Shown here in pieces: positions 1 to 10,930 of a stretch of 64,000 nt of DNA. Both the position numbers and the translations under genes were made by a program. The stretch is from Gonocerus acuteangulatus (Eukaryota > Arthropoda > Insecta > Hemiptera > Coreidae), in the NCBI GenBank assembly GCA_946811695.1, contig OX328132.1, positions 128,707,372 through 128,771,371 on the forward strand, written 5' to 3'. How positions within the stretch are numbered: position 1 is the stretch's first letter; each line of letters begins with the position of its first letter. The notes below the pieces were generated by a model, which did not search any database, was not told the DNA's origin, and was given only the letters and a program-made list of their open reading frames with translations.

Positions 1-475
1 AGTCCTTTATAAACCCAGAAAGGCGTATGAGAATGAATGAAACTAATTAATTTGGCAATGTGATGATCCATTTTCTGTGCATAATGGAGACAAAATAAAT
101 AAATTAGTATGAGGGTAAAAAAGTAAATAATATTGGTACATATATATAAAAAACTTAATTCGTGTGTAAATGGTATGATATTGTATATTTAATTATTTTA
201 TTCAGATAAAAAATTGTTGGTGCAAATGAAAAGTCATACATTTTTGTAGGTGAGCATAGGCACAATGTGTGTTTATGATGCAATGGCACAACATATTTAC
301 AGGAAGGCTTACTAGTTTATAATAAATTGAATTGACTGCTACATTAGCATTTTATCAATACAAAAAACTATTAGATTGACAGAATAAAGCGTAGGATGAA
401 GCAAGCAACATTTCATATACATACGAATAGAAGTAGTTTACTAGTTTTACAATTAAATGTTGCAAAATATCTTAC

Positions 476-811
476 TCTAATTTGCAGATCTCCATCTTGA
501 TGAAACATAAAAGGATTGTCAAATGGTTCAACATTAGGAGTTGTTGTATTGTAGGTCACTTGAGGATAACCATTTTGGACTAGATGCCTGTCAAGTTCTT
601 CGGGGTCAGCAAGAATTTTAGTGGGAACAATGGGAGCATGAGATCCAAGGGCTTGATAATCAGGAGAAGTGGGTTCAACAGGTCGCGCAACTACTAAACG
701 CACATGACTTCCAGATTGCCGAAGGACTGCAGCTACTTGTTCGGAGCCCATTCCACGCAGGTTTACCTCACCAATTTGCAAAATGTGATCCCCACTTTGT
801 AATCGCCCATT
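476..811 (-). CDS. Patj: Patj/INADL-like exon: second half of PDZ2 plus linker
   Basis: This internal exon encodes 112 residues. The first ~43 (NGRLQSGDHILQIGEVNL to RLVVARPVE) are the C-terminal half of a PDZ domain: the GD-ILQI strand, the EQVAAVLRQSG helix and the last strand. A linker follows with VPTKILADPEELDRHL, a block also present after this PDZ domain in insect Patj. PATJ is the apical Crumbs-complex scaffold that binds Pals1/Stardust and tight-junction or polarity partners at the cell cortex; that role is known for the family, not shown here. Read on the minus strand, the acceptor is a pyrimidine tract then CAG before AATGGG, and the donor is AGA/GTAAGA. Both ends are phase 0, so it joins the 1576-1710 exon without a shift. 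Downstream exons lie beyond the left edge. Confidence 0.93.
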
Positions 812-1575
812 CTGGAAGAAATAATACACTGTAGCATTTGAACAACATTAAAAAAAGAGAGAGAGAGAAAAAGAAGAAATCATAAAATAAAACCATTCCA
901 AATGAAGTGACATTTTTCAAAAACTTTACACAAACTTTCAAACACACATACATACAAAAGAATGAACAAAGAACTTTAATTTAACCAAGAACATCTTATG
1001 TAATTAATTAGGTTATCAAGAAATGGGCCATGAATTCAATTCAACTGATATATCAATTATTAATTAATCTGTTCTACTACATTCACACAGTTGTATTTTT
1101 AAGGGAATGTAAGATACAGTAAGAAACTTTTTTTCTATAAAAACAGTTTAATATTTTTCCAAATTTATAAGTTTTGAATATAGTGATAGTAAATGAGTGG
1201 GTTTCTAAAGTATGTTAATAAGATTTTAATGGCAGTGGAATCTATAAGAAAATGTATAAAAATATACATACAACTAACTTGAGTTAATTATTTTATGTTA
1301 GTTTCATTTATTTTTTCCTATTCTAGAAAATAAAAAATGTTGAATATTACATTTTGAATAATTAAGAACTTATCTTATAATCTGTTTGAAAGTTTTTTTA
1401 TTATATTAAATATATCATCCCACTGCTTTAAATAATATTATTTATAATTGAATTAAAATAACTAAATTTAACCGAGATATGAATGTAATAGAATCGTTTC
1501 AACAAAATAATTCTTTTAAAGATAATTTATTTGAAAAAAAAAATAATATATAGATTTAAAAAAAACATAACTAAC
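812..1575 (-). other. Short intron splitting PDZ2
   Basis: An AT-rich 764-bp intron between the two PDZ2 exons. It begins GTTAGT and ends TTCTTCCAG on the minus strand. I see no mobile element or other gene in it. Confidence 0.85.
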
Positions 1576-1710
1576 TCTGTCTGCAACTCCTCCAGGAAGA
1601 ATGGTCTTCACAACGACACCAGTACTACGGCCTCCAATGATACCAAAACCTAATCCTGAGCCGTCATTTATGAGATCAATAACTTCTACTTGGGCCCATT
1701 CAGTATTTAG
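1576..1710 (-). CDS. Patj: Patj/INADL-like exon: first half of PDZ2
   Basis: The exon encodes 45 residues, [18 protein letters not shown] followed by [19 protein letters not shown] and [12 protein letters not shown] is the carboxylate-binding loop that defines a PDZ domain, and PGGVADR is the turn before the second half, which continues exactly as NGRLQSGD in the next exon. The combination is diagnostic of PDZ2 of PATJ/INADL and of its paralogue MPDZ; the downstream linker favours Patj. On the minus strand the acceptor is AATTTACAG and the donor AGA/GTTAGT, phase 0 at both ends. The exon is 135 bp, a multiple of three. Confidence 0.93.
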
Positions 1711-1785
1711 CTGTAAATTTAATGAAAATGGCATTAATATGCTGAGTAGAAACAATTTAAAATACACAGGTGTTACTGTGGTGTA

Positions 1786-1842
1786 CATGGTGCTAATGAA
1801 CTAGGCAGTCAGAGCACCTATAATTAAAAAAAAAAAAAACTG
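1786..1842 (+). repeat. SINE 3'-tail fragment
   Basis: It reads TGGTGCTAATGAACTAGGCA, then GTCAGAGCACC and an A-run. The same GGTGCTAATG...GCAGTCGAAGC tail recurs at 4505, 33820 and 38772, so this is a truncated SINE tail just upstream of the PDZ2 exon. Confidence 0.55.
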
Positions 1843-1940
1843 TTGTTACTAAGTACTTACACAGACACTATTGGTAATCATAGTTCTTATAAAGAATGTT
1901 ATAAACAAAGATGTTCATACATTTCTTTATGAGATCTTTA

Positions 1941-2390
1941 CAGTTGAATCTCCCTTATATGGCGTTCTCTTGTCCATTGCTCTCTCTAATCTGGCGGTCT
2001 CCTTCCCTTCCTAGCAAGCCAAACATTTGTTTCGTAGTATTTCTTTGAATGGAAGTCAAAGAAGGCATATATGATACCTTTTAGAGGTAGGAACTTGTGT
2101 TTCTACTAAGAAAATGAACGTTTCTACTATGACACCTAAGACTGGAACGCCTGGTTTTAGCCAGTCTAGTTTTAACATTCATTGTGAGTGGAGTGCAAGT
2201 TTTAAAAGTAATTTTAATAATTTGTACCATTTTAAATATGCAATATTAAAAATGGTACATATTATTATATGCTCAAATAATAAGGTTTTTCAAATACATA
2301 AGTGACCGCTTCTTACTGAATTCTCTAATCCGGCGTTTTCTCTAATCCGACTGTACCCTGGTACCGACAACGCTGGATTAGGGAGAGTCT
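1941..2390. mobile_element. Small pogo/Tigger-like element (tentative)
   Basis: The left end CAGTTGAATCTCCCTTATAT follows a TA. The right side contains several inverted relatives (CTCTAATCCGGCG, CGCTGGATTAGGGAGAGTC) before another TA. The CAGTTGAA..CTCCC start resembles pogo/Tigger termini. No transposase is visible. The terminal match is imperfect, so the right boundary is uncertain. Confidence 0.4.
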
Positions 2391-2400
2391 ATTTTACATG

Positions 2401-3309
2401 AATTACATTGTGCTTTTTTTGGGTCAACCTAAATTCACTCTATTCAATCAAAGGAACAAATAAATATTAAGGTTTTTCTCATGATGAGATCGATGACTAC
2501 TGACATCAATACATGTATGTAAATATGTGTGTGTTTTTGTGTGCATGTGTAAAGAGAGTCGTCATTTGATCGATTCCGTACATGCAAGTTCATGAATATT
2601 AAATAAATTATTATTTAAATTTTAACGTTAATTATTGTTAACTAAGAATTTTAGGACGGCACTAATTTATTAAATGAATTAGTGTCAATGAATAATGGGT
2701 TATCAGTAAATATATACATTTTAATGACACCCCTTATTAACATAATCTCCCCAATTTAATGGATTTCATTTAAAAGTAACTAATCTTACATGAGCAAATA
2801 GGATTTAAATTTGTACATTTATAAAGATCATATGCAAGAAACAGATTGATATCTACAAATCTCTTGCATTTTGCTCTCTACATTTCTAAAATACTCTTAT
2901 TCAAGTTTATCTAGTATAATGTTGGTTCCCTGTCAATTTCCATAACATCTAGTAGAATAGAATCAGCTATTAAGGGCTTTTGTCGTTTAGTTGACATGTA
3001 TGTTGGCTTTAGTATTATTCCATAATCCTTTCATTTCTTTGAATGAGATAATCCATGCTAGACTGGTAGGCCCCCCGATGCTCCACACAAGTTAACTCAA
3101 AGGCCACAATGGGCTCGTATGTTGCTTCTTCAGCCAGTGCTATTAGAGATCACTCTCTTATGCCTGGGGCATCTAAAGGAGTCATAATGAAGTAATGCAT
3201 TATATTATATTCTCTGAGCATTTTTAGGATCTGTAATGGCTATTAATGTTTTGCAAAGGTTGAAGTAATGTAGGCTCTACATCTCAATTTTCTAGGAATT
3301 GCTAGTTTT
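2401..3309. other. Intronic sequence with nothing recognised
   Basis: AT-rich unique-looking sequence. A somewhat GC-richer patch at about 3065-3180 has no open frame or motif that I can assign. Confidence 0.5.
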
Positions 3310-3460
3310 TTTTATTTATTTATTTTTTATATAATGGCGCATCTGCATCTAGGCCATTAGCGCCGAAGGAATTGCTAGTAGTATTGATTTTATTATTTAC
3401 AAATAGAGTTTCACCCGATTAATATGCAGGAGGTGCTGGTTCAAATCCAGGTTGAGAAAA
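3310..3460. repeat. SINE fragments
   Basis: At 3330-3368 there is a minus-strand copy of the GGCGCTAATGRCCTAGATGC tail also seen at 41985-42010. At about 3425-3445, CTGGTTCAAATCCAGG resembles a tRNA B-box (GGTTCAAATCC). Both are fragments; no intact SINE is present. Confidence 0.45.
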
Positions 3461-4085
3461 GTAGTCTTCTGCCAGTGATTTTTGAATTTTATTGATTTTT
3501 GAATTTTTTCAGTATGTATGGAAATTATTTCAGTCCCCCACATCTTCAGCTTGCTCCTCCCAGGGAACAGATATAGTTTATATTTTTATCAGTATTCATG
3601 AAGATTTTCGTAAACATGTGTTGCTTCTTCAACAAGTTATTATCTATCTGAGGCAAAGAGTTCTCCAGTTTTCAATCTAAGAATGTCATTAGAGAATTAA
3701 GTACAAATAAAGAAGGGCGTTAGATAAATTATTTGTTCATCATTTAATCACAAGCTGAAACATTGGCAAATATAACAAATTTTTTATTTAAAAAATGTAG
3801 TTTTATTAACTACACCACCGAACCGTGACAATATCTACCTTCATTTATTGCTTCTGGATCAGCAAATTCAACTGAACATTATATATAAATGTTATCTAAA
3901 TGTATTAACCAGGGTGCTCAGAAGGCATTGCCACACCCCTCTCTCGGGTCCTTACACCACCTCACCCATCATGGAAACTTTAAGCACCATGGTGGGTTGA
4001 GGAATGTTGGAAGGCCAATAGAAAAAAGAATAATGCTTTTAATTGTGTTAAAAGATATTCATATGAAGTAAACTTAATAACATTT
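3461..4085. other. Mostly unassigned intron; Penelope-like terminal scrap
   Basis: No gene is seen. At 3796-3832 the string AAAATGTAGTTTTATTAACT, followed by CCGAACCGTGAC, matches a segment at 46888-46930 and, inverted, 45460-45500. That segment is taken below to be part of a Penelope-like terminal repeat. The rest is unassigned. Confidence 0.4.
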
Positions 4086-4097
4086 AAGAGAGCTAGA

Positions 4098-4234
4098 AAG
4101 TGTTGATAATCGGGGTTTCGGTCTTTTTGATTCAATAAAAACTACATTTTATAGTTAAAATGTATTTATTTAACTATAAAATATAGTTTTTATTGAATCT
4201 AAAAGGCCGGAACCCAGATTATCAACACTTTCTA
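4098..4234. repeat. Long hairpin / palindromic mini-element
   Basis: The two arms, AGTGTTGATAATCGGGGTTT... and its inverse ending ...GATTATCAACACTTT, pair over about 60 bp around an AT-rich centre near 4165. The arms contain the AAAACTACATTTTATAGTT string related to the Penelope-like terminal segment. Confidence 0.6.
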
Positions 4235-4247
4235 CACCTAAATGGTT

Positions 4248-4250
<3 letters not shown>

Positions 4251-4308
<58 letters not shown>
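4251..4308. repeat. (TA)n microsatellite
   Basis: A near-perfect TA array of about 58 bp, one of at least 14 in the window. Confidence 0.95.
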
Positions 4309-4311
<3 letters not shown>

Positions 4312-4330
4312 TCTCAATTTAAGAAAAGGG

Positions 4331-4673
4331 GGTGAGGTTAGCTCAGTAGTAGAGCACTGGACTCATATGCTGGAGGACCTGAGTTCAAATCCCGAGCAAG
4401 CACTAAAGATTTTTTCTTCTAGTGTCTTCATTCAAGGGTTGAATTCGGCATCCCTGACCGTCCCTAGGCCAACCCAGCCTTTAATTAATTTAATAATGGG
4501 TACCTTGGTGCTAATGACTCTAGCAGTCGAAGCGGCAAGGGGAAAATCAGGCGGCCGGAGCATAGTACCGACCACACTATCTCCCTAGTGTGCCGTATGG
4601 TCAAGAATCAGATACCTCTATAGTATCTGCCCCTCAGGGCCCTCGTGGCCTGTTACGGGACTATCTCTCTCTC
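4331..4673 (+). mobile_element. tRNA-derived SINE, near full length
   Basis: The head resembles a tRNA: an A-box-like GGTTAGCTCAGTAGTAGAGC, an anticodon-like loop CTCATAT, and B-box GAGTTCAAATCC. Acceptor-stem pairing is absent, so this is a SINE, not a functional tRNA gene. The body (CACTAAAGATTTTT..CTTCTAGTGTCTTC) and the 3' part (CTCCCTAGTGTGCCGTATGG...CCCTCGTGGCC) recur at 58451-58735 and partly, inverted, at 58736-58865. The tail is (TC)n. Confidence 0.8.
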
Positions 4674-4989
4674 TCAATTTAAGAAAGCAGTGAGTGGCAA
4701 ATAAAAATTAAAAAAAAAAAAAAAAAAAAAGAGAATCTGGGCATTCTTAGCAAAACCTAACAAAAGATGCTTCTTCACATGAAATCTGGGAGAAGATAAG
4801 AGTGGGGGAGGGAGATGAACTTCAAAAATCCAAACCCCTATCCTGTTAGAACCAGGCAAATACATAATCGACGCACATGTTGCTGATGTATGATTTGCTG
4901 GGCGAATTTCCTTTCTTCCTGAAGAGCTTTCTTGCAAGAAAAACCTTTGATGGATGCATTTAATGGACAGTCAACCATTGGTAAGTCTA

Positions 4990-5449
4990 GGGATGTTCCC
5001 AGACTTACATATTGACCTCACTCCAGCTAAGTAGGGAAAACCAGATACAGCTCCTTATATATACCGAAAGATGTTTCTTGAAAAACTACAGCTTTCAAGT
5101 CAATTTAAAAACTAAATTTACAAGGGACCCACTATTGCTGGAAATATTAATATTGTTAAGTAATATTACCAGTAGAGGAAGTATTGTGAAATTTCTCTTG
5201 GTTCCAGGGCACGCCGTCATTGAAGTAAATGTAGAAGCCAATATGTTGAGAAACTTAAAAAAAAAGTGGCAAGAAGAATACAGCAGTAAAGATAAATTCC
5301 TTGGGAACATCGAAGGGTCTGTTAATTCTGAGAGTATTACTGCCAGTATAAACAGATGTGACGACGCACAGTGGTGCCGAGAAGGAAAAAAAACCCTCAA
5401 AACCGAAGGTGTTCAATCGCGTTTGAACTACCATTTTTTTTACACCTAA
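4990..5449 (+). pseudogene. Degenerate LINE fragment with RNase H-like segment
   Basis: An open frame at 5012-5449 contains GSIVKFLLVPGHAVIEVN followed by VEANML. This resembles the conserved end of the RNase H domain of I/Loa-type LINEs, where the usual pattern is V-x-F-x-W-V-P-G-H-x-G-I-x-G-N-E-x-A-D. The Trp, the second Gly and the Asp are all altered, so it cannot be active. Upstream LLEILILLSNITSRG fits the helix that precedes it. I see no reverse transcriptase nearby. The remaining C-terminal part (to 5449) is unrecognised. The assignment is moderate: chance openness cannot be excluded, but the PGH-IE-N-EAN spacing is hard to get by accident. Confidence 0.45.
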
Positions 5450-5646
5450 TTAGTTGTAAAATTCTTCCCTAATATTGCTTTTCCATATTATTAATATTTC
5501 TGACCACAAAACACCTTTTTGTTGACCATTTTCTCACCGAGTAAAAATCTCACAGTCTTTAGTGAAAATAAAACAATATTGTATATCACTTATTTTATTC
5601 CTGAAACATTGATATTACCCAGGAAGTCTCATGTGTATACGTACTT

Positions 5647-7242
5647 TTAACCCTTTATAGGGTATTATCCCCGTACGGGGATGCAGATGAAAACATCTCC
5701 TACAGGTTCGCTGTTGGCATGAAGATGTTCCAATTAGTTCTAATAGATAGAGTAAGTCTCCTAATAGTAAGAATATCCCTTCAAGCCCACCCCACTACTA
5801 CCTTTACTGGGGAATTCCACCAATTAGCATCCCCGTAGGGGGATAATGCCCACTCAGAGCACCCTTCCTACCTCAGTTACTCAGTGACACTTTCAGCATT
5901 AGCACTCCTTCTGACTCTCATCCTCCAGACTTCAATTTATAACTGTAAGTGTATTTTTATAGTGGACTTAAGATATGTTTTTGCTAAGAAGTCAAGTTTG
6001 GCTTTTCGCTAAGGTAATATTCGTCTTTTACAGAGTTCAAATTGTGCTTGGAATAAGTGTTCAGGCGAATGTTTGTACTTCTTTTTCATAAATTTTAAGA
6101 TTTACCCCCCCCCCCCCCCAAACAAAAAAAGTAACCTATATTTTATAATTGTTAAGAAATGAATTTTGAATGAATTTATTATTATCAGGTTGTACATTTT
6201 ATTTTATTATAAACATTTTATTAAGTATAGGTTCTAATAATTTGTAAAAATATATTTCGTATATGTTGTATTATTAAGTAAATGGATATTTTTCCTTTGC
6301 TATAATATATAGTAAATTAAGTCAAATACGATTAGGTTAGGGGTTTGGTTTGGTTATAAATAAATTTGTATTCATTATTTGACTTATTGTAGTTCTGATA
6401 TTAGTTATAAGCATTTGGAATGTATTGTATTAAAAAGGATAAAGAATTGGTTTTGTTCTATTTGGCTATATTATGTAATAAATACATTATTTCCAGGTCA
6501 AATATTTTTTTATTTTTATTTTTTTTTTGCAGAATTTGGTCTCTAGCTGATCTAATGGAGATGAAAACCAACAATTGTTTTATTGATTTTCAATATTGTA
6601 GAAAAGAAAAACTTTCAAAATGACGTAATTTCAGCTACTTATCAATGATTTAAATGTTCCATAAATTATCCACATAGGTATATTATTTTTTCCAAGTAAG
6701 GAATCACCAACAATAACCTTTCCAGGTATCATTGCGTGTCCGCCCCACCCCTTGACAAAAGGTATTCAGAACAGGAGATCTGTAATAATATTTTCCCTTA
6801 AAAATGTGAGTAAGAAGAATTGTCATCATCAAATTCTAGAATGGGTTCATTAAGTACAAATGTTGAAGATGATATATGCAAGAGTGATTTTAAAAGTGTA
6901 ATGATGCTAGAAAATGAAATTTTTAATTATGTTTATAAAAATGTATTATTTTAAAACAAATATCCACTGGCTCCGTGCATGATTCAAGAGATATTTGCAC
7001 ACATTATAAATCAAAATTATACTTTTAAGTGTCATGCGGGTTTAGTATCTTTTTTGCTGGATCGTTACTGACAGGTCGTTAATGGGCATTATCCCCATAC
7101 GGGGATATGTTGGAAACAGGAAATAACATTTATCTTTGGCCAATCTAACATAACAGGTGTTCTTAGGAGAGTAAATAGGCATCATTTGTAACACTAAATG
7201 TCATTTAACATTGCCAGCGAAATTTGTCCTATAAAGGGTTAA
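5647..7242. mobile_element. piggyBac-like non-autonomous element (TTAA target)
   Basis: TTAA at 5647-5650 is followed by CCCTTTATAGGG, and the right end is TCCTATAAAGGG followed by TTAA at 7239-7242: 11 of 12 terminal bases match in inverse. TTAA duplication with CCCTTT-type ends is the piggyBac signature. A second inverted motif, ATTATCCCCGTACGGGGAT, occurs at 5664, near 5825-5850 and at 7088, giving subterminal repeats. No transposase frame is visible in 1.6 kb, so it is non-autonomous. A poly-C run is at 6106-6119. Confidence 0.75.
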
Positions 7243-7667
7243 AAGAATTTTCTTTTTTGCCAAAATGTACCATGAACTTGGTGCATTCATGTTCTAAAGA
7301 TATCTGTAAAGAAACTAAATTATCCTTAGTTTATTTAGTGTAGAAAAAAAGCAGTACTTAGCTATCCTCTCCGCTTAGTTTTACCAAAAAGTGCATGTTT
7401 TGATGTTGCTGTCCTATAAATTTCATCGCCATACTCGGCCATATGTGTGCACTAAGGATGGGCAAAATTGTTCTTTTCAAGGAACTATTCCTTTTGGGAT
7501 AGTTCTTCTTATTGGACTAGCTCAAAGGAATTACATCGTTCATTTCTAATTTGATGCTGTCAATAAATAAAAAAAAATCATAACTTGAGAGGATTTCTCA
7601 ATAAGTAAAATTTAATAAATAAGCTCTATAAAAAAACCTAAAACCTATCAATTATAAGGCAAATATA

Positions 7668-9274
7668 GGGTAAACCGGACAGTTATTGACACCCTTAAGA
7701 CTACATTTCTGTGGCGAAATTAAAAAAAAATACTTCTTATGAAGGGATCAAACTGAAACTTGCTATAGCTCCTCTTTATCTATCCTTTGAAAGACTCAAG
7801 TGGATTTTTCTTTCAAAAGTTCAATACATTTTAACATATGGCAATAATTATGGTAAAAAGTGCAAAAACTAGTTATTGAGACCCTGCGGGTGGGTTATTG
7901 ACACTACAGTTATTGACACCCCTTGTACTCTTAACATTTTTTTTTGTTATGTTATAATAGGTCGTTATAAGGAAATAATATCACAAACATATCATAAACT
8001 TTAATGGAATATAAAAAACAATTAAAATATTTCTTCTTTTTTTTAACATTATGAAAATAAGTAGTAAAAAAAAAAAGTTAAAAAAATAGATAAAAAATGC
8101 TGGTAGGTATTATGTAACATGAAATAAAATAATTAATTTACATTTCATCATCTTCATTTATATCTTCATCAAACTCCAGGATGTAACACACAGGACAAAC
8201 AAATTCATCAGACTCGTCACTTTCAGGGATATGTTCATATCCTTTTAAACATAATGAACAATCAAATTTTGCCACATTTGAAGCATAGGGTTTGTTTAAT
8301 TTCCCTTTTAGGAATTTTACTGTTGTTTTCCCACTCCAACCTTTTTGCTTCCTTTTTTTCTTCTATATTGGCTTCCAGCATTAGTTTTCATTGTTTACTT
8401 GTGACAAATGACATGTGATGTGACAAATGAATAACTTGAATGTTTCTTTTCGGAGATTCTGGCCAGTATAGCACGTCAGCCAAGGGCGACTTTCGTTGCC
8501 AGATGGACCAAACGGATTCCCTTTGGATATCCAGGAGGTGTTGTTGTTAATGGAAAATATGTGGTAGGCATAGCAGGATCTACTTTTTCAGGTGTAGTAT
8601 GACTTTCAGTACCTTCTTGGAGTCCTATGGTATCTTCATTTGGTTTTAAAATGACGATCTCTAACCACTTTCAAATATTAGCTTCAGAAACACAAGCGCT
8701 GGCCCTAGTAACGGCTTCGGAAATCCTCTGTGTATAGAGGAGAACCAGCCAACACCAGGACAATTACCTTTATAGGGAGGGCTCATATTTTTAAATTCAA
8801 TAAATTCTTTTAGGGATTGCAAAATGTCATTTTTCTTCCTCAAGAATCCCTTTTTCGTACATTTTTCTATCCAAGCAACTAGAGTTAGTTTGTCTTTTAC
8901 CGTGGTCCAAACAATGATTTTACAAATTTGTCGCTTAATCTGAAGTGCAGATTTGATTAAATCGTTTGGACGCCGATTTAATGGAGGAGCCATCCTTTAC
9001 GGCCTTCAAGGCATTCTCTAAATCCTTCTGGCTATAACTGGACTTCATAGAAATACTAACACCTGTTACAGACACAATAGAAACTATATTATTAGAAACT
9101 GACAGTGTCAATAACTAGTCATTGAACCCAAAAACTAGTAATTGACACCCCATGTCAATGACTTAGAGGACCCTTCAAACATTAGTTTCCTCTATTTCTT
9201 AAAATGAAATTAGGACTAGTTCGCTTATTTCTTCAAGTTGAAGTTTGGGGTGTCAATAACTGTCTGGTTTACCC
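7668..9274. mobile_element. pogo-type TIR element with transposase relic
   Basis: The ends are GGGTAAACCGGACAGTTATT and, inverted, GGGTAAACCAGACAGTTATT, with GACACCCC following both. Each end is flanked by TA, the Tc1/mariner/pogo target. GTTATTGACACC recurs inside at about 7872-7920 and 9095-9150 as subterminal repeats. The interior carries the minus-strand transposase relic described separately. Confidence 0.8.
8146..9048 (-). pseudogene. pogo-family transposase relic
   Basis: Reading begins at ATG 9048-9046 with SYSQKDLENALKAVKDGS then SIKSASKRF, the Psq-type helix-turn-helix of pogo-like transposases. The frame then shifts near 8945 and continues to 8661 with LVAWIEKCTKKGFLRKKNDI and PPYKGNCPGVGWFSS, matching the CENP-B-type HTH (pattern W-I-x(3)-A-x-K-G-F-P ... 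F-K-N-x-R-P-G-x-x-W-F). The catalytic DDE region is mostly missing. From 8340 to the stop at 8146 there is an acidic tail with two CxxC pairs (CSLC, CPVC) as at the C terminus of some pogo proteins. Frameshifts and the missing core make it inactive. It lies centrally within matching TIRs, so it is the element's own gene. Confidence 0.75.
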
Positions 9275-9296
9275 TAATTAGTTGTCAGCAAAAATT

Positions 9297-9600
9297 GAAG
9301 GGAATGTAATGCTCTACAACCCCATAACCGCCATTTATTTTTTGAGTGCATCGTTGAAGAGTTATCCGGTCAAAAAGAGAAAAAAAAATGTGCATTGAAA
9401 GTGTTTTCCCCCCAAATTACTGACTTTCAAGAGCGGATATCTCGAAAACTAAAGATTTCTCGAGAAACTTGGTTGAGTAGAACTTGTAGAAAATTTAATT
9501 AGCTTTTATTTGTTGTAGAATAGTCTTGTCGCTAGGATACTTGGTTTCCGAGATATAAGGGAAAACCCGAACTGTCAAGGAGTCCTCCAATCCCAAGAAG
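9297..9600. repeat. Single arm of the foldback family seen at 41.5-42.6 kb
   Basis: It shares the order AGAGTTATCCGGTCAAAAAG, TTTCAAGAGCGGATATCTCG, GTCGCTAGGA and GAGATATAAGGGAAAACCCG with 42300-42570. Only one arm is present here. Confidence 0.65.
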
Positions 9601-9729
9601 GTCCCTAGTTCCTTTAGGTCCTGGAGTGGGGTGTAGTTTAGGAACTAACTAGTTCAACTGTGTCTTCCGATCATGGGCATATATAAATGGGGGGCGGGGG
9701 GGCGCTGATTAATTTTTCAATCATCCGAA

Positions 9730-10040
9730 CAAACAATTTGCTTTTTAATCGCGATTGATTTTTTAATCACCAGATATAATTAAATTTAATCGCGATTAAC
9801 TCCTTTAATTGCCGTTTGCAATTAATTTAATCGCGATTGATTTTTTAATCATCAGATATAACTAAACTTAATCGCGATTAACTCCTTTAAATGCCATTTG
9901 CAATCAATTCAATCGCGATTAAACAACTTAATTGTCATTGATTTAATCGCGATTAATTTAATTGCAACTAAACATTTAATTGTTAATCGCAATTAATTAA
10001 TTGTTTAATAAAACAATTAACAATTAATTTAATAAAGAAT
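9730..10040. repeat. TAATCGCGATTAA tandem array
   Basis: Two-plus copies of a unit of about 83 bp, built around the palindrome TTTAATCGCGATTAA with ATCAGATATAA spacers, then a decaying run of TTAATCGCGATTAATTTAAT and AATTAATT units. Confidence 0.75.
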
Positions 10041-10780
10041 ATGACGTCAAAAGATGCCGCTACATTTTACGAAAAAGCCACTCCACAGTTCACTTCCGGT
10101 TCACTAGCTGTTCAAAACTGGTTCTATCCCGGACATCTTCTAGTACACTTCAACCATTTCCGGTCATCTCTTGTCATTTCCAGTATACTTCAAACCACGT
10201 ATGATCTACTCAGGCCACTTCCAATTCGCACATGCCCACTCTGTCCCACTTCCGGTCAGCTCTGGGCAACTTCCAAAGGGATTCTTGCCTACTCCTGGGC
10301 CACTTCCGCTTCACTATAGTTAGCTTCCGATCCCACCTGGGTCACGCCTGGCTCACTTCTGATCCATATGCCACTTCTGACGGACGCCCGGACACTAGAC
10401 CTACACCACTTCCGGTCACTGGCACACTCTACCCACTCTGAAAGGGGGGTAGACATACACTATATCCCTTTTAATCTGGGTTACTTCCGGTCACTTCATA
10501 TTCACTTCCAGGCCCTGCCATCATTTCTGGGACACTCGGGTCAACTGTTTCACTTCCGGTCTCCAATAATTAATTGTGGACCTGGATCGCGCCAGTGGAC
10601 TTACAGGTAGTCGTACCTAGATTACTTCTGGGTAGTTCTAATGTCTTTTTAGTACTTCTGGTTCTGATAATTATTTTTGGGTCACTATATTCCCATCGCG
10701 GTCACTTCCTAGTGGATCTGGGGCACTTAATGGCACTTCTGGTTCACTCCCTGTCTCTCATAATTACATGTGGGCAATAT
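10041..10780. repeat. Degenerate CACTTCCGGTCA minisatellite
   Basis: About 740 bp of irregularly spaced repeats of ACTTCCGGTCACTT and variants (CACTTCTGG, ACTTCCAGG). Base composition is far richer in C and G than the surroundings. Open frames here come from the repeat and are not taken as genes. Confidence 0.75.
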
Positions 10781-10789
10781 ATTCGTTAA

Positions 10790-10930
10790 TTGTGAGATTT
10801 CGCAATTACGAAATATCAATCGTTAATCGCGGGAGTTCGGGATTACAATTAAATTTTAATCGTAATTGCAAGTTTGTGCGATCAAATTTTTAATTGCTAA
10901 TCGCTAATCGCCTCTGCAATTAATTTTTAC
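10790..10930. repeat. Second, diverged TAATCGC/GCGATTA array
   Basis: It has TCGTTAATCGCGGG, TTTTAATCGTAATTGC and GCTAATCGCTAATCGCC, mirroring the array at 9730-10040 on the other side of the CACTTCCGG block. Confidence 0.6.

Noticed and set aside
3796..3832. Third hammerhead candidate
   Set aside because: Only the terminal-repeat flank is preserved; no CUGANGA or GAAA core in the right order.
4331..4400. Possible tRNA gene (A and B boxes, CAT-like anticodon loop)
   Set aside because: Acceptor arms do not pair and the head continues into a repeated SINE body present elsewhere in the window.
4674..4937. 87-codon minus-strand open frame
   Set aside because: It includes a poly-A run and SINE-adjacent sequence and has no recognisable domain.
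10041..10790. Overlapping open frames of 70-90 codons
   Set aside because: They follow the CACTTCCGG minisatellite and have no independent support.
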